DNA of 64,000 nucleotides from Alphaproteobacteria bacterium. GTDB lineage: Bacteria > Pseudomonadota > Alphaproteobacteria > Caulobacterales > Aquidulcibacteraceae. The notes below the pieces were generated by a model, which worked only from the letters and a program-made list of their open reading frames with translations, was not told the DNA's origin and searched no databases. Every line of letters starts with the position of its first letter. Within the stretch, counting starts at the first letter, position 1. The stretch spans positions 1 through 64,000 of the forward strand of contig JAGWZE010000014.1 of NCBI GenBank assembly GCA_018969015.1, in the 5' to 3' direction. Position numbers and translations under genes: made by a program. Below are positions 53,262 to 62,236 of this stretch, piece after piece.

Positions 53262-53890
53262 GCGGGTTCCATGACATCGCGTTTCCCGCCGCGCTTGCGC
53301 GCCGCGCGCGGGGCGGGCCCGTCGATACGACCGAGATCATCGCGCTTGGCGCGGGTCGCGAGGCGCGCCTTCAGCGCGGCGCGGTGGCGCGGCGGCGGTA
53401 CGAGGTGGCGCCAGGCGTCTTGGCGCCGGACGAGGCGGCGGCGCTCGCCGCGTTCTTCGTCGCGCGGCGGGGCCGGGGCTTTGCGTTTCGCCTGCGCGAT
53501 CCGCTCGACCAGCGTTCGGGCGGGCCGCTCGCGCCGCTCACCGCGACGGATCAGAAGCTGGGCGTCGGTGATGGCGCGCGTCGCGCGTTCCAGCTCGTGA
53601 AGCGCTACGGCGACGCCGCCGCCGCGGTCCTGCGGCCGATCACGGCGCCGGTTGCGGGAACGACGCGCGTCAGTCTCGACGGCGCGGAGCTGGCGGCGAC
53701 GGCGTTTTCGTGCGACGCCGCGACCGGGGTGGTGACCTTTGCAGCGGCGCCGGGCGCCGGCGCGGTCGTCCGCGCTGGGTTCGTGTTCGATACGCCGGTG
53801 CGCTTCGACTGCGACCGCCTCGATCTCGCGCCGACCGAGGATGGCCAAGTCCGGTGCGCGCCGTTTGCGCTGGTCGAGGTCACGCCATGA
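53258..53890 (+). CDS. GTA g12-like distal tail protein (DUF2460/TIGR02217)
   Basis: A 210-residue protein, near the normal length of gp12. Signatures are GFHDIAFPAALARRARGGPVD, RRYEVAPGVLAPDEAAALAAFFVARRGRGFAFRLRD (recognised as YEVAPGVL and FVARRGRGFAFRLRD) and TPVRFDCDRLDL. It forms the distal ring at the tip of the tail tube. It directly follows g6 with a 4-base overlap; no g7, g8, g9, g10 or g11 is present between. Confidence 0.93.
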   Translation: MSGFHDIAFPAALARRARGGPVDTTEIIALGAGREARLQRGAVARRRYEVAPGVLAPDEAAALAAFFVARRGRGFAFRLRDPLDQRSGGPLAPLTATDQKLGVGDGARRAFQLVKRYGDAAAAVLRPITAPVAGTTRVSLDGAELAATAFSCDAATGVVTFAAAPGAGAVVRAGFVFDTPVRFDCDRLDLAPTEDGQVRCAPFALVEVTP

Positions 53891-54498
53891 CGCGGCGCAC
53901 GCTCGCCGTCACGCTGAGGCGACGCGACGGCGTCACGCTCGGCTTCACGGATCAAGAGACGACGCTCGTGGTCGACGGCGTCCCGCATGCGCCCGCGCCG
54001 ATCGCCCTTGCCGATGGCGTCGCCACGTTCGGCGTGGAGGACCTGCCGCCCGTCGTGACCGGCGTGCTCGACGACGACGCGCTGAGCGCCGTCGATCTCG
54101 ACGCGGGGCTTTGGGACGGCGCGGACGTGCGCGTGCGCCGTGTCGACCTCGAAGATCCCTCCGTAAGCGTGATCGTCATGGTGGGCCGCCTTGGCGCCGT
54201 GCGGCGCGGCGACGGGGTGTTCGAAGCGGAAATCGAAGGGCCGAAGGCGGCGCTCGCGCGCCCGATCGGCCGCGTGTTCGCCCGCACCTGCGACGCCGAT
54301 CTCGGCGACGCCCGCTGCGGCGTCGATCTCACCGCGCCGGCCAACGCAGGCGCGGTGTGCGACAAGACGCTCCTCACCTGCCGGACACGGTTCGGCAACG
54401 CCGTCAATTTCCGCGGCTTCCCGCACATGATCGGGCCTGACGTCCTCGTGCGCGCCGCCGACGCGGACGGACCGGCCGACGGCGGCGCACGGGGATGA
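53887..54498 (+). CDS. GTA g13-like baseplate hub protein (DUF2163/BR0599), shortened
   Basis: A 203-residue hub protein with DUF2163 features (RRDGVTLGFTDQE, GLWDGADVRV, RVFARTCDADLGDARCGVDL) and the C-terminal BR0599 signature RFGNAVNFRGFPHMIGPD. Four cysteines (TCDAD, ARCGV, VCDKT, LTCRT) match the sites that bind an Fe-S cluster in RcGTA and lambda-type hub proteins. Family members are usually about 280-300 residues. Here about 60-70 residues that normally separate GVDL from CDK are missing, with only TAPANAGAV between. The frame is intact. It overlaps g12 by 4 bases. Confidence 0.88.
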   Translation: MTRRTLAVTLRRRDGVTLGFTDQETTLVVDGVPHAPAPIALADGVATFGVEDLPPVVTGVLDDDALSAVDLDAGLWDGADVRVRRVDLEDPSVSVIVMVGRLGAVRRGDGVFEAEIEGPKAALARPIGRVFARTCDADLGDARCGVDLTAPANAGAVCDKTLLTCRTRFGNAVNFRGFPHMIGPDVLVRAADADGPADGGARG

Positions 54499-54959
54499 CG
54501 ATCCTGGACCAGGCCCCGCCGGTGCGCATGGCGATCGTCGCCGCTGCGCGCCGATGGATCGGAACGCCGTATCGGCATCAGGCGAGCGTGCGCGGCGCCG
54601 GCGCCGATTGCCTCGGCGTCGTGCGCGGGGTGTGGCGCGAGGTGATCGGGCCGGAGCCGGAATCGCCGCCCGCCTACGCGCCGGACTGGCATGATCCGCA
54701 CGGGGACGATCTCCTCGGCGCGGCGCTCGGGCGCTGGATGGCGTCCGTTCCGCCGGACCAGGCCGCGCCGGGCGACGTGCTGCTGTTCCGGATGGATGCG
54801 CTCTCGCCGCCGCGCCACGCCGACCTCCTCGTATCGCCGGGGACGATGGTGCACGCCTATTGGGCCCGCGCCGTCGTCGAGAGCCGGTGTTCGCCCTGGT
54901 GGCGCGCGCGCTGCGCCGCCGCCTTCGCCTTTCCCGGAGCCGAGCCATGGCCCAGCTGA
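54495..54959 (+). CDS. GTA g14-like NlpC/P60 peptidase
   Basis: A 154-residue NlpC/P60 peptidase with Cys39 (GADCLGVVRGVW), His108 (PRHADLLV) and His120 (MVHAYW). It matches phage cell-wall peptidase TIGR02219, used to pass the recipient peptidoglycan. It overlaps g13 by 4 bases and g15 by 13 bases. Confidence 0.93.
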   Translation: MTILDQAPPVRMAIVAAARRWIGTPYRHQASVRGAGADCLGVVRGVWREVIGPEPESPPAYAPDWHDPHGDDLLGAALGRWMASVPPDQAAPGDVLLFRMDALSPPRHADLLVSPGTMVHAYWARAVVESRCSPWWRARCAAAFAFPGAEPWPS

Positions 54960-57900
54960 TCCTCTCGCGCGTGGCCGCCGCAGCCGCGCGCGCCGTCGCG
55001 CCGCAAACCTTCAAGGCGATCGCGGCCCGCCTGGCCGCGCGCGCCGGCGCCGCGCTCGGGCGCCGGATCGACGCCGCGTTGTTTCCGGAGCGCCGCAGCG
55101 TCGGGCCGCGCCTCACCGATCTTCACGTGCAGGGGTCGCAGGAAGGCGAAAGCCTGCCGATGCTGTTCGGACGCATGCGGATCGCCGGGCAGGTGATCTG
55201 GGCGGCGCGCTTCAAGGCGCACGCCACCACGAAACGCAGCGGCGGCAAGACCGGCGCGAAGGTCACGACGACGCGCTACACGATCAGCTTCGCCGTGGCG
55301 CTGTGCGAGGGCGTGGCGCACGGGATCGGGCGCGTCTGGGCCAACGGCGCGCCGCTCGATCTCTCCGGCGTGGCGTGGCGATTCCATCCGGGCACGGAAG
55401 ACCAGGCGCCGGACCCGGTCATCGAGGCGGTCGAAGGCGTCGACGCCGCGCCGGCCTATCGCGGCGTTGCGTACGTGGTCTTCGAGGACCTGCCGCTGGA
55501 CGCCTTTGGCGACACGCTCCCGCAACTGTCGTTCGAGGTCCTGCGGACGCCGCCGGCGGCGCCGGGCCCGGCGCGCCTTGAGGATCTGACGCGCGGCGTT
55601 TGTCTCATCCCCGGCGCCGGCGAGTTCGCCTATGCGACGCAGATCGTGCGGCGCGTCGATGACGGCAGGCTCGCCGCGGCGGAAAACTGCCATGTCGACG
55701 CCCGCCGCGCCGATCTCGTGGTCGCGCTCGACGATCTGGCGCGCGCCGCGCCCGGCTGCCGTACCGTGACGCTGGTGATCGGCTGGTTCGGCGACGATCT
55801 GCGCGCGGGCCTCTGCAAGGTGCGGCCCGGAGTCGATCGCCGTGACAAGACGACCGCGCCGCTCGCCTGGCGCGTGAGCGGCGTCGATCGCGCGTCCGCC
55901 TATCTGGTCTCGACGCATGACGGCGCGCCGGCCTATGGCGGATCGCCCAGCGACGACAGCGTGCTGCAGGCGATCGCCGCCCTGAAGGCGCGCGGCTACG
56001 CGGTGACGCTCGCGCCGTTCCTGTTCATGGACGTGCCCGCGGGCGCGACGAAGCCCGACCCGAACGGGACGGGCGCGCAGCCGGCCTATCCCTGGCGCGG
56101 GCGCCTGCGCCCGGCGGCGGCGGATCGCACGGCCGGCGTGGCGAGCGACGTCGCGGCGTTTTTCGGCACGTGCGGCCCGCAGCACGTTCTCCCCGGACCG
56201 CACGGCCCGCTCTATGCGGGACCTGACGAATGGTCCTGGCGGCGTTTCGTGCTCCACGTCGCGGGGCTCGCGCGCGCGGCGGGCGGCGTCGATGCGATCC
56301 TCATCGGCTCGGAGCTGCGCGGGCTCACCACGGCGCGCGACGCCGCGGGCGCGTTCCCCGCGGTCGCGCAGCTGCGCGCGCTGGCGCGGGACGTGCGCAC
56401 GATGCTCGGGCCGGGCGTGAAGATCACCTACGCCGCCGATTGGACCGAATATGCCGGCGTCTCGGGACCGAACGGCGAGAAGATCTTTCACCTCGATCCG
56501 CTGTGGGCCGATCCGGTCATCGATGCCGTCGCGATCGACTGGTATCCGCCGCTCACGGATTGGCGCGATGGCGAGGCCCATCTCGACACCGCGATCGCCG
56601 AAAGCCCCGACGATCCCGCCTATCTCGACGCGCGCGTGGAGGGCGGTGAGGCGTATGCGTGGTTCTACGCCAACGCCGCCGATCGCAGCGCACAGAAGCG
56701 CACGCCGATCGCGGACGGCGTGGCCGGCGAAGCCTGGATCTGGCGCGCCAAGGATCTGCGCGCATTCTGGTCCAACCGCCACTTCGACCGCCCCGGCGGC
56801 ATGCGCGCGACGACGCCGACGGCGTGGGTTCCCGGCTCCAAGCCGATCTGGCTCGCCGAGCTCGGCGCGCCCGCAGTCGACAAGGCCGGCAACGCGCCCA
56901 ATGTTTTCCCCGACGCCAAAAGCAGCGAGAGCGCCGCGCCGCCCTTCTCCTCGGGCGCGCGCGACGACATCGCCCAGCGCCGCGTGCTCGAGGCGATCCT
57001 GCGCCACTACGCCGAGGGCGGGCCGAACAATCCGAGCGCGACGCTGTATGCCGGCGCGATGATCGACATGAGCCGGACGTGTCTGTGGGCCTGGGACGCG
57101 CGACCGTTCCCGGCGTTTCCGGCGCGCGCCGACGTGTGGGCCGACGCGGACGCGTGGCGCACCGGACATTGGCTCAACGGCCGGCTGGGCGCCGGCGATC
57201 TCGCCGCGGTCGTGGCGGATGTGTGCGCGCGCGCGGGATGCGCCGAGATCGACGTGACGCGGCTGACCGGCGTGGTGGCGGGCTATGTCGTCGATGCGCC
57301 GACGACCGCCGCCGACGCGCTGGCGCCGCTGATGTCGGCGCACGCATTCGGCGTGACGGCGCAGGCCGGGCGTCTCGTGTTTCTGCCGGAGAACGGGCGC
57401 GCGCCGCGCGCTTTGGCGGCCGAGGATCTCTGCGTCGCGCCCGCGGTCCGCGTCGAGCGGCCGGCGCGCGGGGCGCTCGCGGCGGATGCGGCGGTGCGCT
57501 TCGTCGATCCGGAGAACGCCTACCGTATCGGCGCCGTCGTGACGCGCGGGGCGGATGCCGGCGACGCCGCCGGTCTGATCTCGATCGACGCGCCGTTCGC
57601 GCTCGGCGCCGCTCAGGCCGCCGCGCTCGGCGCCGCCGCGCTGGCGCGCCAGGCACGCGCCTCGGTGCGCTTCGCGGTTCCCGAAACGCGGACCGATCTC
57701 GCGCCGGGCGATGCAGTGCGCCTCGACGGACTGGGCGCCGCCACGTTCCGCATCGAACGCATCGAGACGCATGCCGCGACGCTGCAGATCGAGGCCGTCG
57801 AGCGCGGCGACGACGTGGCGTTGCGCGCGGGCGCGACACCGGCGCCGCCTTCGCCGGACCTCGCGCCTGATCCGCGCCTGATCCCGCTCGATCTGCCCCC

Positions 57901-58780
57901 GCTGCCCGGCGCGGAAGAGGACGCGCGCCCGCTCGTCGCCGTCGTGGCGCGCCCGATGCGCGCGCTCGACCTCTACGCCAACGGCGCGCTCGCCGCCCGT
58001 GCGGAGCGCGCCGCCACGGTGGGCGCGCTCGAATGGGCGCTGTGGCCGGGGCCGGTCGGCGTGTGGGACCGCGGCAACGTCGTGCGCCTGCGCATGCCGG
58101 GGGCGCCGCTCGCGAGCGTGGACGATGACGCCGCGCGCGCGGTCGCCAATCTGTTCGCCATCGGGCAGGCGGACGGCGGCTGGGAGCTCGTCGGCATACG
58201 CCAGCTCACGCTCGTCGGCCCCGACCTCTACGAGGCGGCGTGGCTCCTGCGGGGGCTGGCGGGCTCCGAAGGCGCGATGGGGCGGCCGGCGCCCGTGGGC
58301 GCCCCCGTCGTGCGCCTGGACGACGCGCTCGTCCGGCTCGATCTCGATCCCGCCTTGGCCGATGGCGCGCGGCTCGCGGCGGTGGCGGCCGGCATGGCGT
58401 CCGAAACCGCCTTGCGGGAGTGGCCGATCGCGTGGCGACGCGTCTGGGCCCGACCGTTCGCGCCCTGCCATTTGCGCGCCCGCCGCCGTGCGGACGGCGA
58501 CGTCGTCTTGAGCTGGATCCGCCGCGCCCGCCGGGGCGGCGACGACTGGACGGTGAGCGATCCGCCGCTGGGCGAAGAGCGGGAACGCTACCGGCTGGAG
58601 ATCCTGAACGCCGGCGCGCCGGTCCGCATCGTCGAGACCGAGGCGCCCGGCTGGACCTACGCCGCAGCCGATCAGATCGCCGACTTCGGCTACCGACCCG
58701 GCTGGCTGGCCTGGCGCGTGGCGCAGATCTCATCCGCCTATGGGCCAGGGGGGCGCAGCGAATCGAGCGGGGCGCTATAG
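54947..58780 (+). CDS. GTA g15-like host-specificity / megatron protein
   Basis: A 1277-residue tail-tip protein, close to RcGTA gp15 (about 1300). The N-terminal region (1-250) contains LTDLHVQGSQEGESLPMLFGRMR (baseplate part; key LPMLFGRMRIAGQVIW). Residues about 390-690 are the GTA TIM-barrel-like domain, with VDAILIGSELRGL, TYAADWTEY and VDAVAIDWYPPL-type strand motifs and RTCLWAWDARPFPAFP. Residues about 800-960 are the phage tail domain (RLVFLPENG, RVERPARG). The C-terminus ends in a fibronectin-like fold (PGWTYAAADQIADFGY). It starts inside g14. The frame is open throughout, arguing against decay. Confidence 0.93.
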   Translation: MAQLILSRVAAAAARAVAPQTFKAIAARLAARAGAALGRRIDAALFPERRSVGPRLTDLHVQGSQEGESLPMLFGRMRIAGQVIWAARFKAHATTKRSGGKTGAKVTTTRYTISFAVALCEGVAHGIGRVWANGAPLDLSGVAWRFHPGTEDQAPDPVIEAVEGVDAAPAYRGVAYVVFEDLPLDAFGDTLPQLSFEVLRTPPAAPGPARLEDLTRGVCLIPGAGEFAYATQIVRRVDDGRLAAAENCHVDARRADLVVALDDLARAAPGCRTVTLVIGWFGDDLRAGLCKVRPGVDRRDKTTAPLAWRVSGVDRASAYLVSTHDGAPAYGGSPSDDSVLQAIAALKARGYAVTLAPFLFMDVPAGATKPDPNGTGAQPAYPWRGRLRPAAADRTAGVASDVAAFFGTCGPQHVLPGPHGPLYAGPDEWSWRRFVLHVAGLARAAGGVDAILIGSELRGLTTARDAAGAFPAVAQLRALARDVRTMLGPGVKITYAADWTEYAGVSGPNGEKIFHLDPLWADPVIDAVAIDWYPPLTDWRDGEAHLDTAIAESPDDPAYLDARVEGGEAYAWFYANAADRSAQKRTPIADGVAGEAWIWRAKDLRAFWSNRHFDRPGGMRATTPTAWVPGSKPIWLAELGAPAVDKAGNAPNVFPDAKSSESAAPPFSSGARDDIAQRRVLEAILRHYAEGGPNNPSATLYAGAMIDMSRTCLWAWDARPFPAFPARADVWADADAWRTGHWLNGRLGAGDLAAVVADVCARAGCAEIDVTRLTGVVAGYVVDAPTTAADALAPLMSAHAFGVTAQAGRLVFLPENGRAPRALAAEDLCVAPAVRVERPARGALAADAAVRFVDPENAYRIGAVVTRGADAGDAAGLISIDAPFALGAAQAAALGAAALARQARASVRFAVPETRTDLAPGDAVRLDGLGAATFRIERIETHAATLQIEAVERGDDVALRAGATPAPPSPDLAPDPRLIPLDLPPLPGAEEDARPLVAVVARPMRALDLYANGALAARAERAATVGALEWALWPGPVGVWDRGNVVRLRMPGAPLASVDDDAARAVANLFAIGQADGGWELVGIRQLTLVGPDLYEAAWLLRGLAGSEGAMGRPAPVGAPVVRLDDALVRLDLDPALADGARLAAVAAGMASETALREWPIAWRRVWARPFAPCHLRARRRADGDVVLSWIRRARRGGDDWTVSDPPLGEERERYRLEILNAGAPVRIVETEAPGWTYAAADQIADFGYRPGWLAWRVAQISSAYGPGGRSESSGAL

Positions 58781-58854
58781 TCGCTTGCGCTCGTCGACGG
58801 GCGCGTTACCTCTCCCTGGACACCCCACGTCGACAGAATGCGAGCGCGACCGGT

Positions 58855-59754
58855 TTGAGTTGGGATCCCTACGCGGCCCTGGGCGTCAGTCGCTCCGCGG
58901 GCGCAGACGACATCCGCAAAGCCTACCGCCAGCTCGCCAAAGAGCTGCACCCGGACGTGCGGCCCAACGACAAGGCCGCCGAGGAGCGCTTCAAGCGCGC
59001 CACCGCGGCCTTCAATCTCCTTTCGGATCCGCAACAAAAGGCGCGCTTCGATCGCGGCGAGATCGACGCAGACGGCAACGAGCGCGTGGGCGGGTTCCGC
59101 TCCAGCGGCCGGCAGTCCGGCGCCTACCAGAACGCGGGCGCCGGCGAGACCGTGTTCGATTTCGGCGACATTTTCGCCGATCTGTTCGGCTCCAGCGGCG
59201 GCGGCGCACGGGCCGGGGCGGGCGGCTTCGGCCGCATGCGGGGCCGCGACCTGCGCTTCACGCTGGAGATCGATTTCCTGGATTCGATCAACGGCGCCCG
59301 TCGCCGGGTCAATCTGGCCGAGGGGCGCACGCTGGACGTGGCGATTCCGCCGGGCGTGGAGAGCGGGCAGGTGCTGCGCCTCAAGGCCCAGGGCGGGGCC
59401 GGCGTCTCGGGCGGCCCGCCCGGCGATGCGCTGGTCGAACTCACCGTGAAGCCGCACCCGCATTTCCGCCGCGAGGGCGAGAACATCCTCCTCGATCTGC
59501 CCATTTCGGTCGCCGAGGCGGTGGAGGGCGCGCGCATCCAGGCGCCGACGCCGACAGGCCCGGTCGTGCTCACCGTTCCGGCGGGGGCCAACACCGGCAT
59601 GGTCTTGAAGCTCAAGGGCAAAGGCGTGGCCGGCACGGGCGACCAGTTGGTCAAGCTGATGGTCACGCTGGCCGACCCGAACGACGAGGAGCTGCGGCGC
59701 TTCGTGAAGAAATGGCCGGGCCGCGAGAAAACGCCGCCCCGTCCGGGCGGCTGA
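58855..59754 (+). CDS. DnaJ-type co-chaperone (CbpA/DnaJ C-terminal domain)
   Basis: A 299-residue type-II J-protein. The J domain (residues 3-65) has the HPD motif in ELHPDVRPND, a Gly/Ala-rich linker follows, and the two C-terminal substrate-binding domains are marked by LRFTLEIDFLDSINGARRRV and PPGDALVELTVKPHPHFRREG. No zinc-finger domain is present, as in CbpA. It stimulates DnaK. The start is TTG at 58855, since no ATG is in frame nearby; the frame is open further up into g15. It lies 74 bases after g15 and is probably not a GTA gene. Confidence 0.88.
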   Translation: MSWDPYAALGVSRSAGADDIRKAYRQLAKELHPDVRPNDKAAEERFKRATAAFNLLSDPQQKARFDRGEIDADGNERVGGFRSSGRQSGAYQNAGAGETVFDFGDIFADLFGSSGGGARAGAGGFGRMRGRDLRFTLEIDFLDSINGARRRVNLAEGRTLDVAIPPGVESGQVLRLKAQGGAGVSGGPPGDALVELTVKPHPHFRREGENILLDLPISVAEAVEGARIQAPTPTGPVVLTVPAGANTGMVLKLKGKGVAGTGDQLVKLMVTLADPNDEELRRFVKKWPGREKTPPRPGG

Positions 59755-59830
59755 CGCGCGCCTTTCCCCTGTTGGCCGTGGGGGCCTTGCGTTCAGCGCC
59801 CATTCAGCGCACTCGACCTAGCATCGCCTC

Positions 59831-60151
59831 ATGAACGCTCGTGCCCTCTTTCTCGCCCTGGCGCTGTTCGGCGCCGCCGCTCCGGCGGCGGTGGCGCAGC
59901 CGGTGATCGACCTGCGCTCGCGGCTCACCGCCGATGACGCGCGCGACGCCGTCCGGGCCGGCCGCAAGAAGCCGCTCGAGGCGCTGTTGCCGTCGATCCG
60001 CAGCCAACTCGGCGGGGCCCTCATGAAGGTGGAGGGCGCGGGCGAGCGCGACGGCCATCCGATCTACATCCTGCGCTGGAAGACGGACGACGGTCGTCTC
60101 ATCTTCATCGAAGTGGACGCCGAAACCGGCGCCATCCTGAGCGGGCGTTAA
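59831..60151 (+). CDS. Periplasmic PepSY-domain protein
   Basis: A 106-residue secreted protein: a signal peptide (MNARALFLALALFGAAAPAAVAQ) followed by one PepSY-like domain (MKVEGAGERDGHPIYILRWK and IFIEVDAETGAILSGR). PepSY proteins act as inhibitors or sensors in the envelope. It lies 3 bases before a PhoP-like response regulator, itself overlapping a sensor kinase, so it probably modulates that kinase in the periplasm. Confidence 0.85.
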   Translation: MNARALFLALALFGAAAPAAVAQPVIDLRSRLTADDARDAVRAGRKKPLEALLPSIRSQLGGALMKVEGAGERDGHPIYILRWKTDDGRLIFIEVDAETGAILSGR

Positions 60152-60154
60152 CCG

Positions 60155-60832
60155 ATGCGCATACTCGTGGTCGAAGACAATCCGGACCTGCGCGAGCAGT
60201 TGACGAAGTCCCTCGAACAGGCCGGCTACGCGGTGGACGCGGCGGGAAATGGCGAGGACGGTCAGTTCCTCGGCGAGACCGAACCCTATGACGCCGTCGT
60301 GCTCGATCTCGGCCTGCCGAAGGTCGACGGCGTGACGGTGCTCAAGGCGTGGCGCGCGCAGGGCAAGGCGACGCCGGTGCTGATCCTCACCGCGCGCGAC
60401 CGCTGGAGCGACAAGGTCGAGGGCTTCGACGCCGGCGCCGACGATTACCTCGCCAAGCCGTTCCACACCGAAGAGCTCCTGGCCCGCCTGCGCGCGCTGC
60501 TGCGCCGCGCCGCCGGCCATGCGACCTCCGCCATCGATTGCGGCGACCTGCGCATCGACACCCGCGCCGCACGCGCCACCATCAATGGCGAGCCGATCCG
60601 GCTGACCTCGCACGAGTACAAGGTGCTCGCCTATCTGATGCACCACCGCGGGCGCGTGGTGTCGCGCAACGAGCTCGTGGAGCACATCTACGACCAGGAC
60701 TTCGATCGCGACTCGAACACGATCGAGGTGTTCGTCGGGCGCCTGCGCAAGAAGATCGGCCAGGACCGCATAATGACGGAGCGGGGCCTCGGCTATCGCC
60801 TGATCGACCCTGCGGAGACGCCCTCGGCGTGA
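60155..60832 (+). CDS. OmpR/PhoP family response regulator
   Basis: A 225-residue transcriptional regulator. The receiver domain (1-118) has phospho-acceptor Asp51 (VVLDLGLPKVDG) and Lys101 (LAKPFHTEEL). The winged-helix DNA-binding domain (126-220) has LTSHEYKVLAYLMHHRGRVVSR (key SHEYKVLAYL) and SNTIEVFVGRLRKKIG. It overlaps the sensor kinase gene by 4 bases. The group resembles PhoP, which answers to low magnesium or antimicrobial peptides in other bacteria; the signal here is unknown. Confidence 0.93.
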   Translation: MRILVVEDNPDLREQLTKSLEQAGYAVDAAGNGEDGQFLGETEPYDAVVLDLGLPKVDGVTVLKAWRAQGKATPVLILTARDRWSDKVEGFDAGADDYLAKPFHTEELLARLRALLRRAAGHATSAIDCGDLRIDTRAARATINGEPIRLTSHEYKVLAYLMHHRGRVVSRNELVEHIYDQDFDRDSNTIEVFVGRLRKKIGQDRIMTERGLGYRLIDPAETPSA

Positions 60833-62205
60833 GCGCGCGGCCCCCTGGCCAGTCTCTTGCCGCGCGTCTCGTCCTTGCGGCGGCCGCGTGGAGCCTGCTC
60901 ATTCTTGCGCTCGGCGGGTGGGGCCTGTCCTCGCTCTACCGGCAAAGCACGCTCGCCCAGCTCGACGCGCAGATCTCCGTTGCGATCGATGGCCTGCTCG
61001 CCGCCGTGGAGCCGGAAGGCGGCGAGTTGAAGCTGCCCGAACAGCCGAACGATCCGCGCTACAAGCAGCCCTATTCGGGGCGGTATTGGCAGATCGACGC
61101 GATCGAGGACGGCAAGCCGGTGGCGCTGATGCGCTCGGCGTCGCTGTGGGATCGCGAGCTCGCCTGGCCGCGCGGCGCTTCGGTGACGCCGCCGCCCGGC
61201 GTGGTGTTCGCCGATGCGCCGGGTCCGGACGGTCAAGAGCTGCGGATCGGCCTGCAGGTGATCCGGGTTCAAGGCGTCACGGCGCCGATCGCCTTCATCG
61301 CCGCCGCCGACCGCGCCGAGGCCATGCGCGACGTCAATCGCTTCACGCTGACGCTCACCGTCGCGCTCGCCGCTCTGGCGGCCGGGCTCATCGCGGCGGT
61401 GGTGCTGCAGGTGCGCGTCGGCCTCGCGCCGCTCGCGGAGTTGCAGGCGGACGTCGCCGCCGTGCGCCGCGGCGCCGCCGCGCGGCTCGAAGGCGAGTAT
61501 CCCAGCGAAGTCGCGCCGCTGACGGACGAACTCAACAAACTCCTCGATCACAACCGCGACGTCGTCGACCGGTCGCGCACGCTCGTCGGCAATCTCGCCC
61601 ATGCGCTCAAGACGCCGATCTCGGTGCTGCTGAACGAGGCGCGCGCCACGCCCGGACCGCTCGCCGACCTCGTCGCGCGCCAGACCGAGGCGATGGCGCG
61701 CAATGTCGATCACTATCTGTCGCGCGCCCAGGCCGCCGCCCGCGCCGAGACGATCGGAGCCCGCACGCCGGTCGCGCCGGTGCTCGAGGACATCTCCCGT
61801 ACGCTCGAGCGGCTGTATGGCCGGCGCAAGGACGTCGGCATCGAAGTGACGGCCGCCGCGGGCGCGGTGTTCCGCGGCGAACGCCAGGACCTCGAAGAGA
61901 TGGTCGGCAACCTGATGGAGAACGCCTGCAAGTACGGCGGCGGCGGCGTGTGGGTCTCGGCGACCGCTCCGGTGGCGGCGCGTGAGATCACGATCCTGGT
62001 AGAAGACGACGGCCCAGGCCTCGCCGAGGAGGACCGGGCGGTGGCGCTCACGCGCGGCGGCCGGCTCGACGAAACCGAAGCGGGCCAGGGGCTTGGGCTC
62101 GCCATCGTGGCCGATCTCGCCCGCGCCTATGGCGGCCGGCTCGACCTGGAGCCGAGCGTCCATGGCGGCCTGCGCGCTCGTTTGACGCTCCCCGCCACGG
62201 ATTGA
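60829..62205 (+). CDS. PhoQ-like sensor histidine kinase
   Basis: A 458-residue kinase. TM1 is at about 12-32 (LVLAAAAWSLLILALGGWGL). The periplasmic sensor spans about 33-170, TM2 about 175-200, then HAMP. The phospho-acceptor is His258 in NLAHALKTPISVLLNE. The ATPase carries NLMENACKYGG, EDDGPGLAEED and GQGLGLAIV. The start is GTG at 60829, overlapping the response regulator. NLAHALKTP is the PhoQ-type H box. Confidence 0.92.
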   Translation: MSARPPGQSLAARLVLAAAAWSLLILALGGWGLSSLYRQSTLAQLDAQISVAIDGLLAAVEPEGGELKLPEQPNDPRYKQPYSGRYWQIDAIEDGKPVALMRSASLWDRELAWPRGASVTPPPGVVFADAPGPDGQELRIGLQVIRVQGVTAPIAFIAAADRAEAMRDVNRFTLTLTVALAALAAGLIAAVVLQVRVGLAPLAELQADVAAVRRGAAARLEGEYPSEVAPLTDELNKLLDHNRDVVDRSRTLVGNLAHALKTPISVLLNEARATPGPLADLVARQTEAMARNVDHYLSRAQAAARAETIGARTPVAPVLEDISRTLERLYGRRKDVGIEVTAAAGAVFRGERQDLEEMVGNLMENACKYGGGGVWVSATAPVAAREITILVEDDGPGLAEEDRAVALTRGGRLDETEAGQGLGLAIVADLARAYGGRLDLEPSVHGGLRARLTLPATD

Positions 62206-62236
62206 GCCGCGGCCCCCGAGCGGCTAAGCGCCTGTA

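Noticed and set aside
54857-58471. 1200-codon open frame opposite the GTA g15 gene
   Set aside because: Arg-rich translation with no motif; g15 on the plus strand is certain from its TIM-barrel and tail domains.
48175-58780. Cluster considered as an ordinary prophage
   Set aside because: No integrase, repressor, replication or lysis genes and no attachment repeats; gene order and types are those of the RcGTA family.
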